The translations under genes were made by a program, and so were the position numbers. From Strigamia acuminata (lineage: Eukaryota; Arthropoda; Chilopoda; Geophilomorpha; Linotaeniidae): a DNA stretch of 64,000 bases. The stretch lies in assembly GCA_949358305.1 (NCBI GenBank), contig OX442319.1, positions 6,014,001 through 6,078,000 of the forward strand, in the 5' to 3' direction. Below the pieces are notes generated by a model, which was given only the letters and a program-made list of their open reading frames with translations, was not told where the DNA came from and made no database searches. This document shows positions 24,546 through 35,433 of the stretch, piece after piece. How positions within the stretch are numbered: the stretch's first letter is position 1; every line of letters begins with the position of its first letter.

Positions 24546-24869
24546 AAGCCGCATGCCGTTGGACATGGGTTTAACAGGTTTTTGGAATTTTAGTCAAACA
24601 GTTTATACCGGCATGCCGGATGAAAGTGAAACATGCCGGTATAAGTGAAAAGGCTGGTTTTTTGTTTTTTTACTTTAAAGAGCCCGGATGAATAATTATG
24701 TCGGAATTTGGACCTGAAATTTAAGTTTTCTTAATTTTCTGAAGATTATTACTAAAATGTGGGTAAATTTATAGAACTTTAGACCATTTTCCTACATTTT
24801 GGACATCTAAAATGCTTTTTATGCTTGTTAATGAAAAAATTCGCACTTATTTACACCGGCATGCGGCTT
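24546..24869. mobile_element. MITE-like element with AAGCCGCATGCCG inverted ends
   Basis: AAGCCGCATGCCG at 24546 is inverted as CGGCATGCGGCTT at 24857. Internal palindromes include CCGGCATGCCGG and ACATGCCGGTATAAG. It is the most complete of three copies (others 3030-3212 and 20215-20640). The rest of 24481-25060 is the SLC6 3' flank with nothing else recognised. Confidence 0.75.
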
Positions 24870-25060
24870 AAAGCGGGTATAAGTTCTGTTCTTTTCAAGA
24901 TTTTGTTTGAAATAATTTCGTTTTTATCTTTATGAATTTATTGTTCTATCTAGACCGTGTTAAATCAAATTCGTGTAAAAACAAAATTGAGTGTTTTGAT
25001 AAAATAAAAGTTTATTATTTTTTTGTTTCTTTAACATATTTTGTTACGAAAAAATAAAAT

Positions 25061-28000
25061 TTACATTTTTGATTCGAGCACGTCTATTTGACTCGTTTTA
25101 ATCCTCGTACTAAAACGACGAAAAATACTAAATCTTTTTTCAGCCACGCGGTTTCTTACAACCGCTTCTACAGTTGTTAGTTCCGGTGTGACTTCTGCAC
25201 TTAATTCATTCAAATTTTCTGTAGTTTTTTTATCAAATCTTTGTCCTCTTTCTTTCTGCCATTCCAGATACAACAGCTTGTTTATCACATCGCTGGGACC
25301 CCATTCCGGCAGGGGCATAAAGGCATTTTTCCATTTCGACTTTAAATTTCGGTTTTAGATTCATTAACAAAAAAAAATAAATAAAATAAAATAAAATAAA
25401 CTCACTGAAATAATAAACATGTGGCAAATTGCAAATGCCGGTATGGGAATGAGACAGCTCACGGCGACAATCCAACCACATACGCACATATGCATCGAGA
25501 AATTCTCACAAGCGGTCGATTTAAATAGACCCAAACCAATTAATGCCTGTCAACAATGTAGACAATACACAAACAAATAAATAATAATTGATTACTTACT
25601 GAAAGTGAAACAGGAACAACTGCAAGCCAGCAAATCTTCCAATATAAATTTACTTTTTTACCACTCATGAAATGTACATCCAAAAAAAACTTCCGGTGAC
25701 CTTCGAATAAAAAGATATAACAAAAGTTTTTAAAAAATTATGTAAAAATTAGGGATAAAATTTGAATCCCGGTGAGAAATCACGGTACCGGGAACTGGAA
25801 AATTGGAGAAAAACCGGTTCCGTCAAAAATTCGTTGCTGAAACGTCATTTTCGTCATTCAAACGTTACATTTTGTAACGTTTCACTGATGAAAATGGCTA
25901 TTTTTAACGAAAAAATGACTAAAAATGGCCATTTTTAACGAAAAATGGCTAAAACATGGCCATTTTTAACGAAAAATGGCTAAAATATGGCCATTTTTAA
26001 CGAAAAATGCCTATTTTTGACGAAAACGGCCATTCTTGATCAAAAACGGCCATTTTTGACGGAAAACGGCCATTCTTGACGGAAAACGGCCATTTTCACC
26101 ACGAAAAATGGCTAGAAATTGCTTACAATGGCCATTTTTGACAAAAACGGTCATTTTTCGTCATTTTTCGTCTCCTCTCACCTGACCTTTTTTGGTCCCG
26201 GGAGTACCGATTTCCCGGGAGTACCGGCCATTTTGGTACCGGGAACCGGGAATTTTAAAAAGGCGAGAAAACAGAAACCCTATAAAAAAGCCAATCTAAA
26301 AGACCAATTTTATGTCAAGATAACTTCGAAATACGAATATCATACAACTGTACTGTATTACTGTGTTTCAAAGTTGGCGTGAACTAGGGCCTACAATCCC
26401 TCTTAAAATTTCCAGTCCAGCCCTGCAGCTTTATTTCTTACCGTAAATGAACATAACGGAAATTAATTCACACAGTGCAATACAAGTAATAGTGACATCG
26501 GCTGAAAATGTATCTAGAAAGTTGACAAAATGGATTCCACCCTATAAAATTAAAAAAAAATTGTAATCTAGGAAATGGAATCAACAAATTAGAAATTATA
26601 CATTAGTGGTACATGGAATGGTCAGCAAGAACAGACAGACACACACCAAAATTCGTAGTTTGCCTTTGTGTTTCTTACAATTCGGAATTTCTTCATACGT
26701 CGTAGTTATAACAGTATCGACCATTGCTGCCTTAAAATAAATCAAATTAAATAATCCAATTTTTTGTTTTTTTACCTGAGAATCGAGTCCAACAGTATAC
26801 AGCATTAGAAAATACAAAACACTCCACAGTTGGGAAACTGGCATGGTTGCTATTGCTTCTGGCATTAACACAAAGATTAATCCAGGCCCTATTCAATAAC
26901 AATAATAAACAATGGCATTGATTTAATGGCTTCCCCCCCCAAAAAAAACTGATTTTTTTTCCCCCAAATAAAACTAAACAAAAAAACTCCTTCACCCCTA
27001 AAAAAATCTATTTTGTCCCCCAAATAACTGAACTTCCCCACAAACAGAAATAACAGAAATAACTCATTTTTAGCCTTAGACGGCCTGCCATTTTTACTTT
27101 TTTAATAGAATAGAATAGAATATAGCTTCTCACCACACATATATGTCTTAAAAAATGGGACATGTGCACGTCATTTCGTCCCAATTGTTACTTTCTATGA
27201 TAACAAGCCATAAATGATTCTTTGATTGAATCTAGGTATCGAAGTGGCACCAGTTTTTAAGGTCAACCTGTCGTATATACGGACAGTGGGGGGACTTCTA
27301 GCTCGTCAGCACTGTCATCTGAGTTTCATTCACCATCATTAATATCACCGCAACCTCGGGTAATTGCGACTCCAGTGAATGCAACATCAGGTGCACAATC
27401 AAATGTTGTTGATTCTAAACCAACTTCTCGATCGCTAGCAATCGACTCACTGGACTTGACACACCGCCTTGGTCGCTTATCACAGCCCGGTGTCTCTGGT
27501 TGACTGACTCCAACACCCAGTGGACTACGGCGATCAACACCTAGAAAACAGCCATCCGCAGCAACGGCAACACTGCCAATACAAGCTAACAAATCGTGGG
27601 CAACATCATCGGAGTCCAATAAAAAAGAATTTCTTGTTTTAGGGGGTGGTGGAAAAAGGGGGAAATTCCTGTAAGAGGGGGGGGGAGCTAAGTAGATTTT
27701 TTTGGGGGGTGGCAAAAGTGGAGAAAAATTCAATTTTTTTGGGGGGGGGGGAAATCCAGTCTATTTGGGGGGGAAATTATTTATGGCCATAAACAAATAA
27801 GATCCATAGAGAACTTAAAATAAGCAGCACATAACATAACTTTACCTTGCGCAACAACTTGAGTGATATCAACGTCTAAACGTTTTGCTAAATAACCTAA
27901 AATAGAGAAAACTGTCATAGACGAACAAAAGCTAACAGAAAGGTCTAAAAACACCACTGTAATAGAAATCCTGCACAAATTAAAATCAATTAAAACATTT

Positions 28001-30498
28001 TATGCAATGAACGTACAAACTAAATGCTCACGATTGAACAGGAAAGTTGAATTCGTTGAATGAGCTGTAGAGAATGAGACAACCATATGCAATACCTGTC
28101 GAATAAAACGACTGTGCTGCAACTGCATGCCAAACCTGAGAAGAAATAAATAAAAATCAAGGAACGGATCACATGTGTGATGTCTCAGTCTTAAGAAGTA
28201 CGTGCAATCTTAAAGCTATAGGTTCGCACTTGTATTCGCACTAGACCCAACGCATGAAAACTGACGCAACGCAAGCTCCTTGCGTCCAAAAATTCTTGAC
28301 TTTGACGCCAATTCCTGCTTCAACTCCAAGTTGAAGTAAGCGACAAAACGCAAGAAAAGATCTTGCGACCAACCAGAGATCTGCATTGGCGTAAAATCCT
28401 TACCCGTTACCTGTCCGTTACCCGTCTCCAAAAAAAATTCTCTACCCTACCCTACCCGTACCCGTTCCTGAACGCGATCACGTGTGTCAGAGATGTGCAT
28501 TGGCGTAAAAACCGTACCCGGGTACGGGTACGGTTGCGGGTACGGGTACGGTTGCGGGTACGGGTACGGTTGCGGGTACGGGTACGGTTGCGGGTACGGG
28601 TACGGTTGCGGATACGGGTACACAATGCAGATCTCTGCGACCAACCAATCACAATCGGCTCCAACTCTCGTCAATTCACATCTGGTTGGCGAGACACCAC
28701 CACATGTAAACAGGTCACCATTGTCGGATTCTAGAAGTAGTTCTAGAACTAGCTCCAATTCCAGGTAAGAAGTAAGCGCAGTCTTAAGAAGTAAGCGCAG
28801 TCTTAAGAAGTAAGCGCAGTCTTAAAAAGTAAGCGCAGTCTTAAGAAGTAAGCGCAGTCTTAAGAAGTAAGCGCAGTCTTAAGAAGTAAGCGCAGTCTTA
28901 AGAAGTAAGCGCAGTCTTAAGAAGTAAGCGCAGTCTTAAGGAGTAAGCGCAGTCTTAAGGAGTAAGCGCAGTATTAAGAAGTAAGCGCAGTGGTTACCGA
29001 TGGACTAAGCATTTTATTCCATTCCGGAATGAACAGATATTTCAGACCATCTACGGCGCCATCCAGGGTCAGCGTATACAGGAGGAGCGCAAGGAGCACA
29101 AAAATAGGAAATGTTGCTGTGAAGTACACTAACTAAATATACAAACCACAAGAATATTTAAAATATTAAATCTTCGTTAAAAATGCTACCTTTCCAGACA
29201 ATTTAATGCCACGAAACAGATATAAGTATTGAATGATGGAACTGAGTATCAAGAGACCGAATAGATCCCATTGAATTGATCCCAATTTTTCGAGTGAATA
29301 TACCTCTCCACTTTGATCTTTCGAGTGCAGAATGACAACTCTGAATAAACATTTAAAAGTTAAATAACAGCTGCATTCAAAAAGTCATTTTGACTAAGCA
29401 ACATTTGCGAGTGGCGGAGAGAAAAGTTAAAATAAGTTTCGAGAAAAGAAATAAAAACACTTTTGGAGGTCAAAATTGACCCTAGGTTGGGCCGGGGTGG
29501 GTGAAACAAACGTTTAGTCTGGTTTAATTTGAATAAACCAGAATATAGTTTGCGGCCGGTATCTTGATACTAAATTCGCACTGCGCATCCCATTCTGCGC
29601 AGACGATTTTCTAATTCCAGTTGTTATTTAGCAGTATTAAGTCTAATATTAGACGCAGTACGAATTTTGCATGAAGATATCGGGCGCGAACTGTAGATAA
29701 ATGACTTATTGAATGCATCTAATAAAAGTAAAAATAGAATCTTACTGCCAGTATTGCTCAGTTGGTGGTATTTGATCAGGGTTGCTTTGATTCATAGAAA
29801 TATTTCTCTGTATTGTAACAAAACGACCAAATTTATGCTTTTTGAAAACAAATTGAAATTATTCTAGCATTACAGCAACATTTGAACGTTGAAAGCAATT
29901 TTCATCAGCTCCCCAATCAGCTTTACAACTGGCCCAGGGTAACTCAGAAGCAAAAGATTGGTAAAAATATTTCGATGCATAAACCATGAACATGATGTAA
30001 TACATCGAGCAGTATGCGCACACCATTAGACTGGCGAATCCGATTCCTGCAAAATAAATTTCAATTTCCAGTCAACTTTTCAATTTCCAGTTACCTTTGC
30101 AAGCGGGAGCAAAATTGTAAACGGAAATCGGATTGCAGCCAGTAAATTGTCCCATCAGTGTTTCCAAATAAAATATCGGTAATGCCATGATCAGAAGAAT
30201 AAAAATGTACGGCACGAAAAATGCACCTGTAAAAATAAAGAAATTAAATGAAATTGAACAAATCAGGCCTAATTTGTGTTTTCTAACCTCCGCCATTTTT
30301 GTGTACCAAATAAGGAAAGCGCCAGACACTGCCGAACCCGATGCAATATCCGAAACATGTTAAAATGAACTCCAACTTTCGGTTCCATTTTTCGCGGATT
30401 GGACTGGTCAAATACGACTGAAGCACGTCCCACGCTTTGTACCATTCGGTACGAATTCCACCATCGTCCGCTTCGTTGGCTTCGTCGATCGCCTCCAT
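25061..30498 (-). CDS. SLC6 family Na+/Cl- coupled transporter
   Basis: Fourteen exons join in phase to 651 residues: 30498-30288, 30226-30095, 30046-29874, 29807-29746, 29340-29190, 29132-28998, 28135-28032, 27970-27846, 26888-26776, 26730-26602, 26541-26442, 25700-25600, 25546-25406 and 25339-25061. TM1 has [16 protein letters not shown] followed by HKNGGGAFFVPY, the SLC6 substrate and sodium site. Extracellular loop 2 has the LPWASC...W...C disulfide pair. TM6 reads [19 protein letters not shown]7 has [23 protein letters not shown] and [12 protein letters not shown] are also family hallmarks. It probably carries amino acids or related solutes across the plasma membrane; the substrate cannot be assigned. 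The introns hold several repeats. It is divergent from the gene at 30562, only 63 bp between start codons. Confidence 0.9.
25765..26270. repeat. Foldback-like repeat in SLC6 intron 11
   Basis: Tandem copies of GGCCATTTTTAACGAAAAAT are flanked by CACGGTACCGGGAACTGG at the left and TTTTGGTACCGGGAACCGGG at the right. Several CCCGGGAGTACCG palindromes occur at the right end. Confidence 0.65.
26930..27790. other. SLC6 intron 8 filler with C/G homopolymer tracts
   Basis: The intron 26889-27845 carries C-runs near 26933 and G-runs (8-10 bases) near 27670-27770 around a GC-richer block. A 135-residue minus-strand ORF (27326-27733) begins in those tracts and has no recognisable domain. It may be a decayed inverted element with poly-C/poly-G arms. 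Confidence 0.45.
28512..28622. repeat. 18 bp GC-rich minisatellite in SLC6 intron 6
   Basis: About six copies of GGGTACGGGTACGGTTGC. Both strands stay open across it, giving artefactual ORFs rich in Arg-Val or Gly-Tyr. Confidence 0.9.
28768..28992. repeat. 19 bp tandem repeat in SLC6 intron 6
   Basis: About twelve near-perfect copies of GAAGTAAGCGCAGTCTTAA run almost up to the exon 6 donor at 28998. A single related unit is present at 20638 in the pseudogene, so the array expanded after that copy arose or was lost there. Confidence 0.92.
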
Positions 30499-30561
30499 TT
30501 TGAAACAACCCTACCGACAGTTTTTGAAAACATCATTTTGTATTAGATAAAACAAATAATA
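30499..30561. promoter_or_regulatory. 63 bp bidirectional promoter region
   Basis: Only 63 bp separate the SLC6 ATG (minus) from the ATG of the four-helix protein (plus). Unless one gene has an upstream non-coding exon, the two must share regulatory DNA. Confidence 0.55.
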
Positions 30562-31357
30562 ATGACTACGCCTTTGAGATTTGGAGTGTTTTCTTGTATC
30601 ATTTTGACAGTGGTAAATGATTTCAATTTTCAGTTGTGGAAAGATTTTAATTTTATTTGTATTTAGATATTCTCTATTCATTTTATAACACTATTTGCCA
30701 GTTATATTGACATTTATCTTGCTGAAACAAAATCACCTACTGTTAATTACAATAACACAATGACAAGTGAGTTTTGTTTGAATTTCAGTTGTTATTTAAT
30801 GATTTTTAAGTGATGAATTGATTTATGTTGCAGTTGTGAAGCTAGGAGTTACAATGTATGGTATTAACAGCTCTTTATGCATTCTATCCTTTGCTTGCTT
30901 GCTTTTAGCCGTCATTAAGGTGAGGTATATACAATTCAGTTTTAATTAAACTTTTGTTGAAAATTCTAATATTTAGAATACAGTCACACTTGTAACGCTT
31001 TGGCTGTTTATAGTAGCACTCAAAATGTTGGCTTCAACTTCTGTTATAATTGTTACAACTATTGTTTCACAAAAAAATCCAGTGGTAAGTATAAAACTAC
31101 GTGAATGATTTATTCAAATTAAATTTTTTGATATTTTTTTTTTTTCAGCCATTGTTTTGGCCCTATGCAGAATTTCCATTCGTTGTTTTTTGGGTAAAAT
31201 GCTGTTTGTTTGTTTTGATTTATTAATTTTATTTTTATTTTTTTATAAGGGAGTTTTGTGGATTGTTGTCTTCTTATACTATCTTGAAATAAGATATGAA
31301 AGTTTGCCAGTAACACCAATATCTCCAATAACTCCAGATACACCAACAAACAGCTGA
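30562..31357 (+). CDS. Unrecognised small four-transmembrane protein
   Basis: Six short exons, 30562-30612, 30667-30766, 30834-30919, 30977-31084, 31149-31193 and 31250-31357, have clean GT-AG borders and join in phase to 165 residues. Hydrophobic helices lie at about 6-27, 56-78, 82-105 and 118-142, with a short N-glycosylation-prone loop (NYNNTMT) after the first. The tail is Thr/Pro-rich (TPISPITPDTPTNS). The layout resembles small tetraspanning membrane proteins of insects, but I do not recognise the family. Each exon encodes about one membrane segment. A poly(A) signal AATAAA lies at about 31384. Head-to-head with the SLC6 gene. Confidence 0.72.
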
Positions 31358-32548
31358 AACAATTCCTGGAATAGTTTATGCAAAAATAAAACAACATTTA
31401 TAAATATTCATTATTCTCTCATCCAAAAATTTTGCTGTACTTCTATTCAATTCAATTATAAACATTGTTGTTTACTTATTCACATTCTAAGTTTCTTTCT
31501 GCTGTTATTCAGCATATGACCATCTGGCACAACACCAAAGGTCATTGACCATACCAATACAATGACCCTTGAATTGCCCATAGAAAGTAGTAAAAAAAAC
31601 AATCTGAAATGAGCAGTTGGCAACAAAAGACCTTCTGGTCGGTCATCTTCCGCCCATCCTATGTGCCCTGACTACGGCTAAGTCCAAAAGGTACAGCGAG
31701 TTAAATAGAGCTGACCGTGGCGGACACACCGTGTCCCGTCTCTGGCCCACCGTAGCCGGTTCCAGATTTCCCGGTACTAAATTTCTACCCAGTCCAGCTC
31801 TGCGAAACCGTCACAAACGATAAAGACTATACAATATTTTTGAATCCTTTTGGAGATATCTTGTGAGTGCGTTTACCATGACCATCTACTGAATATAATA
31901 ATTAAAACCAATTACCAATAAGATTTTATACAAGTCTACAATAAAAATGTGTACAGAAAATTTGTTTTTTTCATGATTTAACATGCGTTGTCAAATTTCA
32001 GCGACGTTGACTGCATTTGGTGTTTATAACTATCTTGTCCTCATGACTGCATGAAGATTGGCGACGAAACCCCGGTAACTATACAAAATGGAAGCAAAAA
32101 GATGTAATTTGAATATAGATATACACGAATAAAAATACTTGCTAACTTTGAATATTATTGCCATTCATTCTATCATTAAACATATTCCAGAATGTATATG
32201 AGAATACATGTAGCTTCGATAAGATATGTGACCAAAATAATCAGCACAGCCACGAATATATACCAGGGACTTTGTATTTCGGGATTCATAAGAATCCAAT
32301 AGAACATAATTCCGCAACCATTTTGACAGGAAAATAAAATAAAAGAAAGGAAATGAAATATAAACGCAAAAAAATGGAAAGTGCAGTATGTAAAGAAATT
32401 GATTTCCAAACAGAATTTATTGTTTTTCTCGTGCAGCGACAACAATCGCGAGGAAAATCGAATTGTTACACTATAACTGATGAGGCAACTGTCATACATT
32501 TTACACGTAATTTGAGGGACAAAAGTCTAAATTTGTTTCTGTACAGTT
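31358..32548. other. Gene-poor interval
   Basis: It contains the 3' flank of the four-helix gene, a GC-richer 200 bp block (31617-31823) with no recognisable product, and a minus-strand hydrophobic ORF (32176-32499) for which I found no credible splice sites or start. No confident gene. Confidence 0.5.
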
Positions 32549-33130
32549 ATGGAACACATCGGCTTAATTTTATTACTGTTTGTGCCGTTGAACAGTGGGT
32601 ATAATGACTTGGACTTCGCTATAAATTCAGGCATGTTGGACTCGGACTTGGCGAAAAGTTTGATTACGGCGCTTCAGGAGGCGTACAACGCTTTTTTGGA
32701 ATTCTACACAGCAGTGGCGGAGAAAACAGGTTACGTGATTTCTACGGCTGTCAAGTCTTTCCAAATAGCTGCTGATGTTTTATTTGAGTATTTGAAAGGA
32801 AAAGTGATTGATACGATTGAGAAATTGACGTCAATGGTTAAGATATGATTTGTTTTTTGTTTATGTTTTGTGTTTATTCTTGTTTTTGTTTTTTTTCTCT
32901 TGTTTTAGTTGAAATTTTTGGCTGCTAGTTTGATTGAAGTTATAAAGTTTGGGTTTCAAGGAATGGCCGAGTTGATTTTTGACAAGGAAAGTGTTTTAGT
33001 AGAGAAATTGACACGACTGCTAGAAATTTTTTTACAAGTTTCCAAAGCAGTAGCCGACGCACTTTCTGAAGTGAAAAGTGCTGATGTTGGCAGTTGTTTA
33101 ACATCTAATTACACATCGCGCAAAGAATAA
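32549..33130 (+). CDS. Unrecognised small secreted helical protein
   Basis: Two exons, 32549-32836 and 32909-33130, join in phase to 169 residues. A signal peptide (MEHIGLILLLFVPLNSG) is followed by amphipathic helices with repeated small-residue and aromatic spacing (ALQEAYNAFLEFYTAV, SFQIAADVLFEYLKG, LTRLLEIFLQVSKAVADAL). There is one late cysteine and no catalytic motif. The pattern resembles exchangeable lipid-binding or other four-helix secreted proteins, which is only an impression. A minisatellite begins about 50 bp past the stop. Confidence 0.65.
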
Positions 33131-33179
33131 ATGAATACATTTTATGGTTTGTGTTAATACCTCTATAGTTGTCGAATTT

Positions 33180-33560
33180 TGTGCAATTTTTTATGCATTT
33201 TCTCACTAAATTTATGCATTTTTCACTAAATTTATGCATTTTTTCACTAAATTTATGCATTTTTTCACTAAATTTATGCATTTTTTCACTAAATTTATGC
33301 ATTTTTTCACTAAATTTATGCATTTTTTCACTAAATTTATGCATTTTTTCACTAAATTTATGCATTTTTTCACTAAATTTATGCATTTTTTCACTAAATT
33401 TATGCATTTTTTCACTAGATATATCGGTATGCATTTTTTCACTAAATGTGTGCACTAAATATAAGCATTTTTACTAAATTTATGCATTTCCTCACTAAAT
33501 TCATTCATTTCCTCACTAAATTCATTCATTTTCTCACAAAATTTATGCATTTATTCACTA
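33180..33560. repeat. 20 bp minisatellite downstream of the secreted-protein gene
   Basis: About 17 copies of TTTTTTCACTAAATTTATGCA, nearly perfect in the centre and degrading to the right (CTCACTAAATTCATTCATTT). All frames on both strands stay open, giving spurious ORFs. The rest of 33131-33771 is AT-rich 5' flank of the sulfotransferase. Confidence 0.93.
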
Positions 33561-33771
33561 AATTATCTATTATCAAAGTCCGTCCTGTGATGTTTTGATA
33601 AGATATAAATCCGACCACTAATAATTCACCCGGATGACCAAGACAATATTATCTAAAATAAAATCTTATCTTCATTCTGAGACAAGACAACCCTTACCAC
33701 GACACGATTATTCGATCACAGTTAAAAAACTACAGCAATACCCACAACGCATATATTCTACAACATAAAAA

Positions 33772-34987
33772 ATGCATAACTTTAAATCGATTGGTAAAGT
33801 ACCGGTTTACAGCGACACAGAGTTCTTTATATCATCAAACGGTTACTATTTAACTGACCTATTTGGCGGACCCGCAGCTGCAAAATGTCTCGAAGACTTC
33901 CAAGCAAGAAAAGACGATGTTTTGATCGTTTCGTTTCCAAAAACAGGTGTGTAGTTGTTTTATATAATCGTTCCCTTCGTCATTAATTCATCCATGTTTC
34001 AATAATTTCTACAGGTACCACGTGGCTACAGGAAATTGTTTATTTAATTGGTAGCAACTTGGATTTTGAAACTGCAAAAACCGTTCCAATGATGATCCGT
34101 TGCCCCTTTATGGAGTTGGCGCTCCCGAATCGTATCGACCTATCAAAAATGGCGTCGCCTCGATTTCTGAAATCTCATTACAGTTATTCCATGTTACCGC
34201 AGTCAGTTATTGACCAAAATTGCAAGGTATGAAAAGAAATTAATATTTGATTAAATTAAATAGTAAATTATTATGTTTGTTCGTTTATTTTTTAAAGATT
34301 ATTTGCCCAATCAGGAACCCGAAAGACACACTTGTTTCGTATTATCATTTCAGTAAAGCAAATGACCTTTTGGGATTCACTGGTGATTTGGACACGTTTG
34401 TAGATTATTTTATCAATGATGAAGGTATGTTTGTAGTATTTTTATTGCGTAGGATAATGTTGTGTGTACTGAAATATTTATATTTGATTTATTTAGTTTT
34501 GTACGGGCCTTTTTGGAAATTTATGTTGGAGTTTTGGGAGAGAAGAAATGATGAAAATGTTTTGTTGGTGGCGTATGAAGAAATGATTGAGGTAAAAATT
34601 TATTTATTTTTTAGATTTTATAATTGAGAACATTTATTTTTATTATTTTGTTTAGGATTTGCCCAAAGTTGTTGAGAGAATCGCGACGTTTATGGGCAAA
34701 ATTCTGTCACAGGACGAGATTATTAAAATCGCACAATTCTGTTCGTTTGATTCGATGAAGAAGAATTTTCGAATGGCCGAAGAAGAAGCGAAATCAAAGT
34801 TCAATTCGTCTTTTTTTAGAAAAGGTAAAAAAAAAAAATTCATAAATTATTATTATTAAATTTGTTTTATTTTTCAGGCAAAGTTGGAGATTGGAGAAAC
34901 AATTTAACGGACGAAATGAACACCAAAATGGAGGAATACTTGAAAAAGCATTTTAGCAGTTCAAATATACAATTCATATACGAATAA
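33772..34987 (+). CDS. Cytosolic sulfotransferase (SULT family)
   Basis: It transfers sulfate from PAPS to small acceptors such as phenols, steroids or amines in the cytosol. Six exons, 33772-33946, 34015-34226, 34298-34424, 34497-34591, 34656-34824 and 34878-34987, join in phase to 295 residues, exactly the family length. The 5'-phosphosulfate loop SFPKTGTTWL lies at about residues 54-63, the catalytic His is His113 (FLKSHYSYSMLP), the 3'-phosphate motif RNPKDTLVSYYHF starts at 135, and the GKVGDWRNNLT signature lies near 260. No signal peptide is present. All key residues are intact, so an active enzyme is expected; the acceptor cannot be predicted. Confidence 0.94.
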
Positions 34988-35433
34988 AAATAATAAAATT
35001 TTATTCTTATAAATTTTAAATCTCAGTGAAATTTTTTCTAGTTTTTTACGAAATAACAAACCAAACGACATTTCTTAAGATTTAAAATTAGTGTAAATAC
35101 TTGTAGCATTTTCTATAGATCTCTAACGGCAGTTGAAGTAAATTCAGCGATTTATGCAGATAAGCCCAGCATTGGCCCCTGAAAAAGTGAACATTCTTAT
35201 TCTTACGAAATGATTTTTCGAAGTAAAAGATTTATTTGTAATTTTTTTTGTATTGATACGGTAATTTTATTTAAACTTTTATTTAAATTCATGAATAATT
35301 TGGTCGCGTACCCTAAAAAAAACACTAAAATTAAAAAAAAATAACACGTTTTATAGTTTTTTGTTTTTAAAACAACATTTGAGTACAATTTAAAGAAATT
35401 ACAAAGCCCGTCCGCTTTATCTCGTTCGTCCGT
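34988..35433. other. AT-rich convergent intergenic region
   Basis: It holds the 3' ends of the sulfotransferase (+) and the helical repeat protein (-). No further gene or structure is seen. Confidence 0.5.

Noticed and set aside
27326-27733. 135-residue minus ORF in SLC6 intron 8
   Set aside because: It starts in homopolymer tracts, has no domain, and lies in a well-supported intron.
28363-28768. ORFs with RVRVRLRV or GYGYGCGYG repeats on both strands
   Set aside because: Both strands are open only because of the 18 bp minisatellite in an SLC6 intron.
32176-32499. Minus-strand hydrophobic ORF (CILIYILEYV end) as a membrane-protein exon
   Set aside because: No credible acceptor, start or neighbouring exon was found; could be a decayed exon but is unsupported.
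33105-33477. Repeated MHKFSEK / MHFFTKF ORFs on both strands
   Set aside because: Artefacts of the 20 bp repeat; no independent gene evidence.
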